A stretch of 64,000 nt of DNA from Leeuwenhoekiella nanhaiensis (GTDB taxonomy: Bacteria; Bacteroidota; Bacteroidia; Flavobacteriales; Flavobacteriaceae), in assembly GCF_002744755.1 (NCBI RefSeq), contig NZ_KZ319292.1:1-64000 (forward strand). The letters run 5' to 3'. Position numbers and translations under genes: made by a program. Positions 1-6,064 of the stretch are shown here, one piece after another (position 1 is the stretch's first letter; each line of letters begins with the position of its first letter). Under the pieces are notes generated by a model. It was not told the origin of the DNA and did no database searches. It saw nothing but the letters and a program-made list of their open reading frames with translations.

Positions 1-109
1 TAACTTACACAGTTAATAGGATAGTGTCTTAAAGAGGAACAAAATAAGTAATAGATTTCTTACTGCACTGACTTAAGTAGCATCCAAAATGTCTTGAATA
101 GGCTATTGG

Positions 110-538
110 TTATTGATATTTATACACTTTCCCATTATCCTGAATTTCAATTTTTTCGATGTCATTTAAAGGGATTTCGCGTCTTAAGTTTTGAATAATT
201 CTCGAACGAGCTCCTTTAAGGGTATCGTTTTCTACAACTACAGTGTCAAATAGAAGAATGTATTTGCTTCCGTCTTTTCTTGTGACGCGCATTTCCAATT
301 TGGGTAAGTTTTCGATTTCTACATTATTTCCATCTTTGTCCATTACAATAAGTGACTCTATCCTATTAGCTTCATACTTAATATTGGAGTAAGAAATTGG
401 GTTATTTATTTCCACTTTTCGCATTTCAGTTCCGGATTTTGTCATCTGTTTCCGAAAGCTTTCTACCGGAATCGTATAGGTTTTACAGGAAGAGAGTATT
501 GCCAAAATACTGCTGAGTAGTATTGATTTAATTTTCAT
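110..538 (-). CDS. hypothetical lipoprotein
   Basis: The 142-residue product starts with a basic N-terminus, a hydrophobic stretch and a lipobox ILSSC with Cys18, so it is probably a lipoprotein anchored in the envelope. The mature part is polar, with short alternating strands, and I recognise no family. It is the most downstream of a run of small minus-strand genes (PspC, two orphans, a second lipoprotein) separated by short gaps. ATG follows an A-rich leader, as is usual in Bacteroidota, and no Shine-Dalgarno is seen. The lipoprotein assignment is well supported; the function is unknown. Confidence 0.7.
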   Translation of the reverse strand: MKIKSILLSSILAILSSCKTYTIPVESFRKQMTKSGTEMRKVEINNPISYSNIKYEANRIESLIVMDKDGNNVEIENLPKLEMRVTRKDGSKYILLFDTVVVENDTLKGARSRIIQNLRREIPLNDIEKIEIQDNGKVYKYQ

Positions 539-599
539 TTTAAAAAGTAAAATAGAGCTAGTTATTTAATGCACATTGAAAGTTTACCAATATGATGCT

Positions 600-800
600 T
601 TATTGAAAGTAATCATTTTTAGGATTGGGCATTACAAAGTTTAAAACCGTATAGATTATTAGTCCGGAACCTCCTAATAGGGTGCCTATAAGGAATAGCA
701 TTCTAACGTGATGCGTTTGCCAGTCCAGGTATTCAGCAATCCCGGAACAAACACCGGCTATCATTCTATCCTTGGATTTGGTAAGTTTTTTATTATTCAT
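600..800 (-). CDS. PspC domain small membrane protein
   Basis: The 66-residue protein is essentially one PspC domain. It opens with a KKLTKSKDRMIAGVCSGIAEY block (the typical 'I.GVC.GIAEY' start), continues with a D-W-x-T-x-x-V-R-M segment, and ends in one membrane helix of small residues before a short VMPNP tail. PspC proteins are inner-membrane components of phage-shock or envelope-stress responses. There is no pspA or pspB nearby, which is common for stand-alone PspC proteins in flavobacteria, so the role here is inferred only from the domain. Confidence 0.9.
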   Translation of the reverse strand: MNNKKLTKSKDRMIAGVCSGIAEYLDWQTHHVRMLFLIGTLLGGSGLIIYTVLNFVMPNPKNDYFQ

Positions 801-842
801 TTTTTTAATTAAGGAATAGGAATATTTAAATAGTATTGATTG

Positions 843-1205
843 CTATTCTGGGAGTTTAACCTCAATTTCTCTAATACCTTCTTCGGGTGGTCCAAATCGT
901 AATTTGGCAACTGCTCCTTTCATAAAATTTGATTTTTCTAAAATCGGTTTGACAGCTTTAAAAAGGGTTTCTGCATTTGTACCATACATATAAAGGAAGC
1001 CATCACTTAGATCAACAGCTATTTCGTGCCCGTCAAATTCTCCAACGCCTTCTTCATTAATTTGCTTTTCAAGTGCATCTTCTAATTGATAAAGTGGCTC
1101 AAGTGAATCCATTTCATAACGAAAATGTACAATTACAGCATGTTCCGGTTCTTGTGGTTTGGAGTAGGTTTTATTCTTTCCAAAGAGTTTATCAAATAGT
1201 CCCAC
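843..1205 (-). CDS. hypothetical cytosolic protein, GTG start preferred
   Basis: The reading frame is open from an ATG at 1247, but I prefer the GTG at 1205. Starting there gives a product beginning with a G-L-F-D-K-L-F-G-K motif, a very common N-terminus for small bacterial proteins; the upstream extension of 14 residues has no special character. The resulting protein is about 120 residues, acidic, without signal peptide or membrane helix. It has a run of Glu/Asp-rich helices and a C-terminal RFGPPEEGIRE segment. No family is recognised. It sits between pspC and a small secreted protein on the same strand. Confidence 0.65.
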   Translation of the reverse strand: MGLFDKLFGKNKTYSKPQEPEHAVIVHFRYEMDSLEPLYQLEDALEKQINEEGVGEFDGHEIAVDLSDGFLYMYGTNAETLFKAVKPILEKSNFMKGAVAKLRFGPPEEGIREIEVKLPE

Positions 1206-1327
1206 GCTGTATGAGTTTATGGTGCTTAAAATTTTTTCGAGTTGCATTCTAGTAAATATAAAGATCGGTTTTTTAAACCCTTTACTGAATACCGTAAATA
1301 CATTAAAAAGGAGCTTAATATATTTTT

Positions 1328-1687
1328 TTAATGACTGGAATTTTTTGTCAGGTTCTGTTTGACTTGTTCAACAAAACGAGCTTTAATCTTAATATGGATG
1401 ACTCCGTGTTTTGCTTTTTCCCCAAATACTTCGATATCCTTATCTTTCTTAAGAATGCTTACCGCTTTGATCCAATCTCGATCGATGGAAGAAGTAAAGT
1501 TTTCAGAATTGTCCAATTCTATTCGATCTTCATCAAGCTCAACAACATATAGGGGCTTATGGTCTAAAGGCGTGGCACTGCAAATTATCCTAACGCGCTT
1601 ATCACTTTGCTCAATGGAATCTGCCACTTGTGCCTTGGCTGAAATACAAAGCAGGAGGAGCGTGGTAAGTTGAAGTAATTTGATCAC
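1328..1687 (-). CDS. secreted protein with TonB-plug-like C-terminus
   Basis: The 119-residue product has a cleavable signal peptide (hydrophobic LLQLTTLLLLCISAKAQ, cut after AKA or AQ). Its C-terminal half, about residues 65-105, has the pattern I-K-A-V-S-I-L-K...V-F-G-E-K-A-K-H-G-V-I-H-I. This matches the end of the plug domain of TonB-dependent receptors (usually 'I..I.VLK...A..YG..A..GVI.I'). There is no barrel, so it is a free-standing plug-like domain, a type found in Bacteroidota alongside BlaR1-like or carboxypeptidase-regulatory proteins. The domain assignment rests on this motif; the function is unknown. Confidence 0.65.
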   Translation of the reverse strand: MIKLLQLTTLLLLCISAKAQVADSIEQSDKRVRIICSATPLDHKPLYVVELDEDRIELDNSENFTSSIDRDWIKAVSILKKDKDIEVFGEKAKHGVIHIKIKARFVEQVKQNLTKNSSH

Positions 1688-1710
1688 GTAAGATTTTTTA
1701 AGGAAAATTA

Positions 1711-2091
1711 TTATTGATTTGGATATTGCAGGTCTGTCTTCATAATGCCTTTTTCACCGTGTACATTAGACCAAAAAAAGCGGTGTAAGAATTTATTTGA
1801 ACTATTAAACACCCAAATATCACGCTGCATATTTTCTTTTTTTAATTCTAAAAGTATTTGCTTAATCTCATTATCCGTATCTAAATCAGTTGACTTCTCT
1901 TTTATATAAACGTGAAGATAACCTCTCAGGCATTCATCATTGAACATGGTGTCAATTCGTTTTTTATTTTGATTTAGGGCTGCTATAATTTTGTATTCGC
2001 TCTCGGATAGTTTTTGGTAGTTACATTCTAAAGCATCACAGCTCAGTAAAGTGATTAAAATTAAATAAGTCAAGATCCTCTTTATTTCCAT
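1711..2091 (-). CDS. hypothetical lipoprotein
   Basis: The 126-residue product has an N-terminal hydrophobic segment ending in the lipobox TLLSC (Cys18), so it is a likely lipoprotein. The mature part is charged, with two further cysteines (near residues 23 and 54) that could form a disulfide. No domain is recognised. It lies 23 nt upstream of the plug-like secreted protein and 18 nt downstream of the next small gene, so the three may be co-transcribed on the minus strand. Confidence 0.65.
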   Translation of the reverse strand: MEIKRILTYLILITLLSCDALECNYQKLSESEYKIIAALNQNKKRIDTMFNDECLRGYLHVYIKEKSTDLDTDNEIKQILLELKKENMQRDIWVFNSSNKFLHRFFWSNVHGEKGIMKTDLQYPNQ

Positions 2092-2109
2092 ATTGATTTA
2101 AGAAGAATT

Positions 2110-2406
2110 TTAATCGATCGTTACACTTCCGATTATTATATATTCAAATTCGTCATTTTCTTCTTTTACTAAAGCACCACCGACAGTCACAGAGTAATAT
2201 TGTCCAAGCGGTTTAAATGCTTCCTTTTCATACCTTGGTCTAAGTTCTATAAGGTGGTTTGTTAATTTTTTGCCTTTTATTGGTTTAGTCAGTTTAACCA
2301 ATAACTTTTCTCCCCCACGGTCAGATAAAATCGTCCCGAAAAGATTTTCTTTCCAATCCCAAGGTTCACTCACTATTATTCTCACTGTTTGCCCTTTCAA
2401 GCTCAT
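2110..2406 (-). CDS. hypothetical small protein
   Basis: The protein has 98 residues and no signal peptide. It appears mostly beta-stranded, with alternating hydrophobic residues and several Gly and Pro turns (for example SEPWDWKENLFGTILSDR). I do not recognise the family. ATG at 2406 lies about 30 nt downstream, in the gene direction, of an attC-like palindrome (2432-2549), so this gene may be part of the same cassette-like set as the next two genes. Confidence 0.6.
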   Translation of the reverse strand: MSLKGQTVRIIVSEPWDWKENLFGTILSDRGGEKLLVKLTKPIKGKKLTNHLIELRPRYEKEAFKPLGQYYSVTVGGALVKEENDEFEYIIIGSVTID

Positions 2407-2431
2407 TGTCGGCGTGTCTTTTAAAAATGCT

Positions 2432-2549
2432 CCCTAGCGGTCTCGTTTATAGCCAGTTGGCGGCTTAGTATTGGTTCTTTGATCACGTTAATTATTTTCT
2501 TTCTAACGGTGGGGCTTATTGGCGATGAGCCGTTGTTATGTGCTGGCTT
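2432..2549 (-). repeat. cassette-like imperfect palindrome, copy A
   Basis: This stretch begins (minus-strand sense) right at the stop codon of the gene at 2549-3679. It shares both ends with the element at 3699-3851. TTGTTATGTGCTGGCTTT (2533-2550) matches TTGTTACCTGCTGGCTTT there at 16 of 18 positions, and CGGTCTCGT (2438-2446) is identical in both. The ends are partly inverted copies of each other, with a TAAC-type core at the gene side and a diverged GCTA/GTTA core at the far side. The middle is not conserved between copies. This architecture resembles integron attC sites, but the cores do not match the RYYYAAC/GTTRRRY consensus exactly. Confidence 0.5.
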
Positions 2550-3679
2550 TATTCCTCTCTTAATATTTTGGAAATTAATCTAAAGGAACAATAGTATTCT
2601 TTTGGATCACATATATTTTCCTTCATATGGTTAAGTTCATTTAGGATAATTGGCATATCCTTGCATTTTCTTTTGAGAAAGCCCGAATAAAATTCAAAAT
2701 CTTGAAGATTACGCTTTGTGGCAATTTTTCCTAATTCGTAGTGATAACTTAAGTCATTAGATTTAACTTTTTCTACTTTCGAATTACTATCAAACTGAAT
2801 CGTGAAAATCGGCATTTCATTAGGAATTTTCTTTAAATTCTCATTTGGATCGACCTTAAAATAGTTTGAGATTGAATCTTTAGTTTCCTCAAGACTTTTT
2901 TCTAAATCCAGATAGAATGATTCTATGAAATTTTTATATCGAGGATGTTCTTCTTTTTTTGAATTTATTCTTAGTAAAGAATCTTTGTCGTAGCAATAAT
3001 CATACTTAAGAATTGACTCAAATTTTAATTCACAAATATCTAATAATCTCTCTAAGCTTTGACTTTTAATACATCGGTCAATATTTTCAGTCTCTTTTAC
3101 AAAATCAATAAGTATAGTTTGTAAACGATCTAAAATAATTTGAAAATAGTTATTCAGGAAAGTTGTATGTTCCTCAACTATATAACTGATTTGGAACTCT
3201 TTATTTTCAAATTCGAAGTTGTTATCCTTATGATAAAGAAGATATACAATTTTGGAACTATCTCCATTATATCCAAATAGAGCTGAGGATATAAATTCCC
3301 CATTTATTCTCCGAACTGGATGACCTACTAATTCGTTTCTTAAATTTCGATTTTTATAGTAATTGGGATCTTTTTTTAAATCTCCTTTTTGAATGCCACA
3401 TCTAAATATTCTTAGCATTTCTTCTATAAAATCCTGTTGTATATAAATACTTTGAAGCAAACTTATTTGATTAGAAAATCTATCAGCATAATTAGAAGAT
3501 TTTCTTTCATTATAAATTATATCAAATGTATCTTGGAAATAGCCAATAATGTCTCCTAAATAATTCTTTTTTAGAGCAGAATCAAATTTTACTTTTCTTC
3601 TACAGATGTTATATTCCCAAATATAATGGCTCCATATATCTGCAATCTTTCGTAGTTTAATTTTTACTTCTTTTCTCAA
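2549..3679 (-). CDS. orphan protein with HEPN-like RN-x4-H motif
   Basis: The 376-residue product is visibly more AT-rich in codon use than its neighbours and is rich in Lys, Asn, Ile and Phe. It has no signal peptide and is predominantly helical. Around residues 111-123 it reads RNLRNELVGHPVRR, in which R114-N115-x4-H120 fits the R-x4-6-H active motif of HEPN ribonucleases, with the usual polar residue after Arg. No overall family is recognised. An in-frame TAG lies a few codons upstream; the most likely start is TTG at 3679. It is bracketed by the two related palindromes. Foreign origin is inferred from composition and setting; a defence or toxin role is only a possibility. Confidence 0.6.
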   Translation of the reverse strand: MRKEVKIKLRKIADIWSHYIWEYNICRRKVKFDSALKKNYLGDIIGYFQDTFDIIYNERKSSNYADRFSNQISLLQSIYIQQDFIEEMLRIFRCGIQKGDLKKDPNYYKNRNLRNELVGHPVRRINGEFISSALFGYNGDSSKIVYLLYHKDNNFEFENKEFQISYIVEEHTTFLNNYFQIILDRLQTILIDFVKETENIDRCIKSQSLERLLDICELKFESILKYDYCYDKDSLLRINSKKEEHPRYKNFIESFYLDLEKSLEETKDSISNYFKVDPNENLKKIPNEMPIFTIQFDSNSKVEKVKSNDLSYHYELGKIATKRNLQDFEFYSGFLKRKCKDMPIILNELNHMKENICDPKEYYCSFRLISKILREE

Positions 3680-3698
3680 AATTTTCTATAAAGCTTGC

Positions 3699-3851
3699 TC
3701 ATAACGGTCTCGTATAACCGTCATTTACGGGTTTATATCGTTAATTTTCGGTTTGGCACAGACTTTAGCAATTCCGAGTGGATTGAGACGTAGTCTCCCG
3801 AAGGCTCGGGACGCCGTAATTGCGGGTTAAACATTGTTACCTGCTGGCTTT
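3699..3851 (-). repeat. cassette-like imperfect palindrome, copy B
   Basis: The element spans from just after the stop codon of the gene at 3851-4366 to about 20 nt before the start of the next gene. Its ends fold on each other imperfectly: ATAACGGTCTCGTATAACCG (3701-3720) against the reverse complement of GGGTTAAACATTGTTAC (3824-3840), with TAAC, TAACC and TTACGG shared by both arms. Inside are two perfect small hairpins, GAGAC/GTCTC (3785-3797) and CCCGA/TCGGG (3797-3810). Both ends are shared with copy A. The layout is like an attC recombination site after its cassette gene. Confidence 0.55.
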
Positions 3852-4366
3852 TATTCTTCATTTCTTCTTTTTCTCAATACTTTCAATTCCAATTCCAAGT
3901 CGGATAGTGCATTTTTCATATTTTCAGCTTGCATTTTGTCAAAGATTTTTTTTCTTTCTTTTTCGGTTATATTTTTTTCGAACAGTTCGGGTGAAGGTAG
4001 TGGAATTGGATTCATAATTGGGTTTTCAAAACTTCTACTTATTCCGCACATATTAAGTCGTAGGAAACCGCCTTCCATATGTCCATAAATAATCCATTTT
4101 CCAAGCTCCGAAATATAAGGCGAACAATATTTCCAATTTTTTCCAGTATACACGGTTCCGACTTTATCTCCACCATCGAGCGATTCGGTCACTTTTACTT
4201 TGTAAGTCAAATCAGATTCGTTGACCTCAATTACTTCTCCAATAAAAATACATTCCGAATTTTCAATTTCCGATTTTTGCAATTCCGATAGTTTTTTAAT
4301 CGCACAAGTACAGGCAATCCCTTTAAAGGAAGTAAGTAGTAAAATTATTGCTATATATTTTTTCAT
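3851..4366 (-). CDS. secreted NTR/TIMP-like domain protein
   Basis: The 171-residue product has a signal peptide ending at about residue 18, followed at once by C-T-C (Cys19, Cys21). This is the N-terminal Cys-x-Cys of netrin/TIMP-like OB-fold domains, and the next segment, S-E-C-I-F-I-G-E-V-I-E-V, fits the family's first strand 'VF.G.V'. A later Cys-containing segment (WKYCSPY, and NMCG) could complete disulfides. The C-terminal 50 residues are a charged coiled coil. Bacterial members are secreted and of unknown role. The TAA stop abuts the palindrome at 3699-3851. The family assignment is moderate. Confidence 0.65.
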   Translation of the reverse strand: MKKYIAIILLLTSFKGIACTCAIKKLSELQKSEIENSECIFIGEVIEVNESDLTYKVKVTESLDGGDKVGTVYTGKNWKYCSPYISELGKWIIYGHMEGGFLRLNMCGISRSFENPIMNPIPLPSPELFEKNITEKERKKIFDKMQAENMKNALSDLELELKVLRKRRNEE

Positions 4367-4404
4367 CGTTCCGATTTTCAGCTTGCAGTTAACTTATTAT
4401 ATCC

Positions 4405-4458
4405 ACCTAATTATACCTGTTTATAAAAGAGATGGCGGGGTATCGCCACGCATTAGGT
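4405..4458. other. intergenic nested inverted repeat
   Basis: An outer perfect inverted repeat ACCTAAT (4405-4411) / ATTAGGT (4452-4458) encloses an inner hairpin TGGCG (4433-4437) / CGCCA (4444-4448). It lies between the NTR-like gene and the thioesterase, at the edge of the cassette-like stretch. There is no T-run typical of a terminator. It may be a decayed recombination element or the stem of a small RNA; the sequence does not decide. Confidence 0.4.
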
Positions 4459-4473
4459 CCGTTTCTTACGTTA

Positions 4474-5019
4474 TTAATATTTCAACTGCACCTTATGCGA
4501 ATTTTTAAGAATCTCGAGATCTTCGTTGTTGATCTCGTGTTTGGCAGAAGACTCCTTTCGGTGCTTTTTTTTCATTTCCTGGCGGTTGAGGCTTTTTAAA
4601 AAGCGGCGCATCTGCTTTTCGTTTTGCAAAATAAGGCCGGGCACGGGTACCGAGTCGCCGTTTTTATCTTTGGCCACCATCGTAAAATAGCTGGAGTTGC
4701 AGTGTTTGATGGAGCCGCTGTGAATGTCTTCGGCCTCTACACGTATGCCTACCACCATCGAGGTGCGGCCCACGAAATTAACCGAGGCTTTCATCACCAC
4801 GAGTTCACCCACCTCAATAGGCCTTAAAAAATCTACGGTATCTACACTGGCGGTCACGCAATAATTGCCGCTGTGTTTAGAAGCACAGGCAAAAGCGATC
4901 TGGTCCATCAGAGAGAGGATGTAGCCACCGTGTATTTTTCCGCTAAAATTGGTGTGTGAAGGCAGCATCAGTTCGCTGATGGTTACCTGTGATTGTTCAA
5001 TGGTTTTAAAGTTTTCCAA
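4474..5019 (-). CDS. acyl-CoA thioesterase, hotdog fold (YciA/BACH type)
   Basis: The 181-residue protein has one hotdog domain over residues 10-130. The helix motif G-K-I-H-G-G-Y-I-L-S-L-M-D-Q (about residues 27-40) carries the catalytic acidic residue of this family, followed by the V-D-x-V-D-F-L-R-P-I strand. A Lys/Arg-rich tail of 50 residues follows. These enzymes hydrolyse acyl-CoA to free acid and CoA in the cytosol. The length is slightly greater than YciA because of the tail. It is followed after 12 nt by a small membrane-anchored protein on the same strand. Confidence 0.88.
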   Translation of the reverse strand: MENFKTIEQSQVTISELMLPSHTNFSGKIHGGYILSLMDQIAFACASKHSGNYCVTASVDTVDFLRPIEVGELVVMKASVNFVGRTSMVVGIRVEAEDIHSGSIKHCNSSYFTMVAKDKNGDSVPVPGLILQNEKQMRRFLKSLNRQEMKKKHRKESSAKHEINNEDLEILKNSHKVQLKY

Positions 5020-5031
5020 AGTATCTAAGAT

Positions 5032-5400
5032 TTACTCGCGGTTAAAATGCGGGGATTGTTCTTTACTGATGTCGGTGATAAAATATTTGGTGTCGCCCCA
5101 AAAGAAAAAAGTAGCGTAGCGCTCCTCGTAGGTAAGTTTTACATAACTGCCCTGATATTCTTTTAGCTTATCAATCACGTCCTGCTTACTGCCCATCACC
5201 GAAAAATCAAAGATCTGTGCGCCGCTTATACCCTGACTGATCTGGCCTTCCCAGGTTTTTACCAGCACGCCCTTTTTACTGAATTTAATGAGTTCGCCGG
5301 CTCGTGTACCCTCACTGTAAGGCACAAAATAGACGAATGCGTAAAAGAGCACCGCAAAGGCGATGATTCCGGTTAAGACAAGGGCTAAGAGTTTTTTCAT
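5032..5400 (-). CDS. small membrane-anchored protein of unknown function
   Basis: The 122-residue product has an N-terminal hydrophobic segment (about residues 4-26) that looks like an uncleaved anchor, then a periplasmic or extracytoplasmic domain with a Gly/Ser-rich segment and aromatic strands (ATFFFWGDTKYF). Homologues in flavobacteria are often labelled 6-phosphogluconate dehydrogenase; nothing here supports that, since there is no Rossmann motif and the protein is a quarter of the length. ATG at 5400 follows a short tandem repeat. Function unknown. Confidence 0.7.
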   Translation of the reverse strand: MKKLLALVLTGIIAFAVLFYAFVYFVPYSEGTRAGELIKFSKKGVLVKTWEGQISQGISGAQIFDFSVMGSKQDVIDKLKEYQGSYVKLTYEERYATFFFWGDTKYFITDISKEQSPHFNRE

Positions 5401-5401
5401 G

Positions 5402-5428
5402 GGTTTTCGGTTTAAGGTTTTCGGTTTA
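5402..5428. repeat. two-copy 14-bp tandem repeat
   Basis: GGTTTTCGGTTTA occurs at 5402-5414 and again at 5416-5428, a period of 14 bp, directly upstream of the small membrane protein gene on the minus strand. No other copy was noticed. It may be slippage-generated filler. Confidence 0.6.
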
Positions 5429-5463
5429 TGCGAAATCTAATTTGTAGTCTGGTTAAGGTGTGA

Positions 5464-5766
5464 TTATTTTTCAAAGATTCGTTTTGTCAAGTCCATTCGT
5501 CCGTGTAAAATTCGAGTAATCTCAATGGGTTTATTGATTCGGTTTCGATAAAAGATAATGTGCCGGCCGGTTTTTAGTCCGAACAATTCATGGATTATTC
5601 CCTTATAATTTTTGCCCAATTTAGGGTTATTGGCAATTTCCTGGCAGCTTTTAATGAGCAAATTATAGTACTGGTCGGCCTGTTTTTCAGACCATTTTTC
5701 AACCGTGTATTCCCAAATTTCAGTCAAATCCTGAACGGCCTTATTGGTCAATTGATAACTAGCCAT
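5464..5766 (-). CDS. parE: ParE family toxin
   Basis: The 100-residue protein matches the RelE/ParE fold: an N-terminal helix pair (L-T-N-K-A-V-Q-D-L-T-E-I-W-E-Y-T), the central P-K-L-G-K-N-Y segment, and the C-terminal strand pair R-H-I-I-F-Y-R then I-T-R-I-L-H-G-R-M-D. ParE toxins poison DNA gyrase in the cytosol. Its start overlaps the end of the antitoxin gene by 8 nt, the usual translationally coupled arrangement with antitoxin first. No sign of inactivation. Confidence 0.93.
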   Translation of the reverse strand: MASYQLTNKAVQDLTEIWEYTVEKWSEKQADQYYNLLIKSCQEIANNPKLGKNYKGIIHELFGLKTGRHIIFYRNRINKPIEITRILHGRMDLTKRIFEK

Positions 5767-6010
5767 TTACTTTAGGTCTGGCTTTAAGCGCTTGCAGGTG
5801 TTTTTCAGGATCAAAATCTGAAGCAATACCGCTATCTATGCCTTCCTGAACCGCTTTGCGTAAAGCCAGGGTTTTTGTTTCCTCATCTTCCAAAAGCCGA
5901 AGCCCGGCTCTGATTACCTCACTAACGTTTTTATACCGCCCTGCCGAAATCTGATTGTTTACAAACTCGTCAAAATAGGTTCCTAATGAAACCGAAGTAT
6001 TTTTACTCAT
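5759..6010 (-). CDS. parD: ParD family antitoxin
   Basis: The 83-residue protein has an N-terminal ribbon-helix-helix DNA-binding domain: T-S-V-S-L-G-T-Y-F-D-E-F-V, then R-Y-K-N-V-S-E-V-I-R-A-G-L-R-L-L-E. A flexible acidic tail follows that would wrap the toxin. ParD neutralises ParE and normally represses its own operon through the RHH domain, so the promoter should lie just upstream (6011-6060). The pair is chromosomal with no partition genes nearby, so it is a stand-alone module. Confidence 0.93.
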   Translation of the reverse strand: MSKNTSVSLGTYFDEFVNNQISAGRYKNVSEVIRAGLRLLEDEETKTLALRKAVQEGIDSGIASDFDPEKHLQALKARPKVNG

Positions 6011-6064
6011 GACTTTGAAATTTGCTTAAAAATACCAAAAATTGGTAAAATTCGGAATAACTTT

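Noticed and set aside
1-109. Partial gene at the left edge
   Set aside because: No supported frame or signal was found in the first 109 bases.
2432-3851. Calling the palindromes true integron attC sites or insertion-sequence ends
   Set aside because: The core sites deviate from RYYYAAC/GTTRRRY, no integrase is in the window, and no transposase or target duplication is seen; the term attC-like is as far as the sequence allows.
3820-4508. Three plus-strand frames opposite the NTR-like gene
   Set aside because: They are Phe/Ser-rich antisense frames over a gene with a clear signal peptide and Cys-x-Cys motif on the other strand.
5464-6010. ParDE as part of a plasmid or phage remnant
   Set aside because: The genes around it (thioesterase, rmuC, btu) are chromosomal housekeeping genes and no partition, phage or conjugation gene is nearby.
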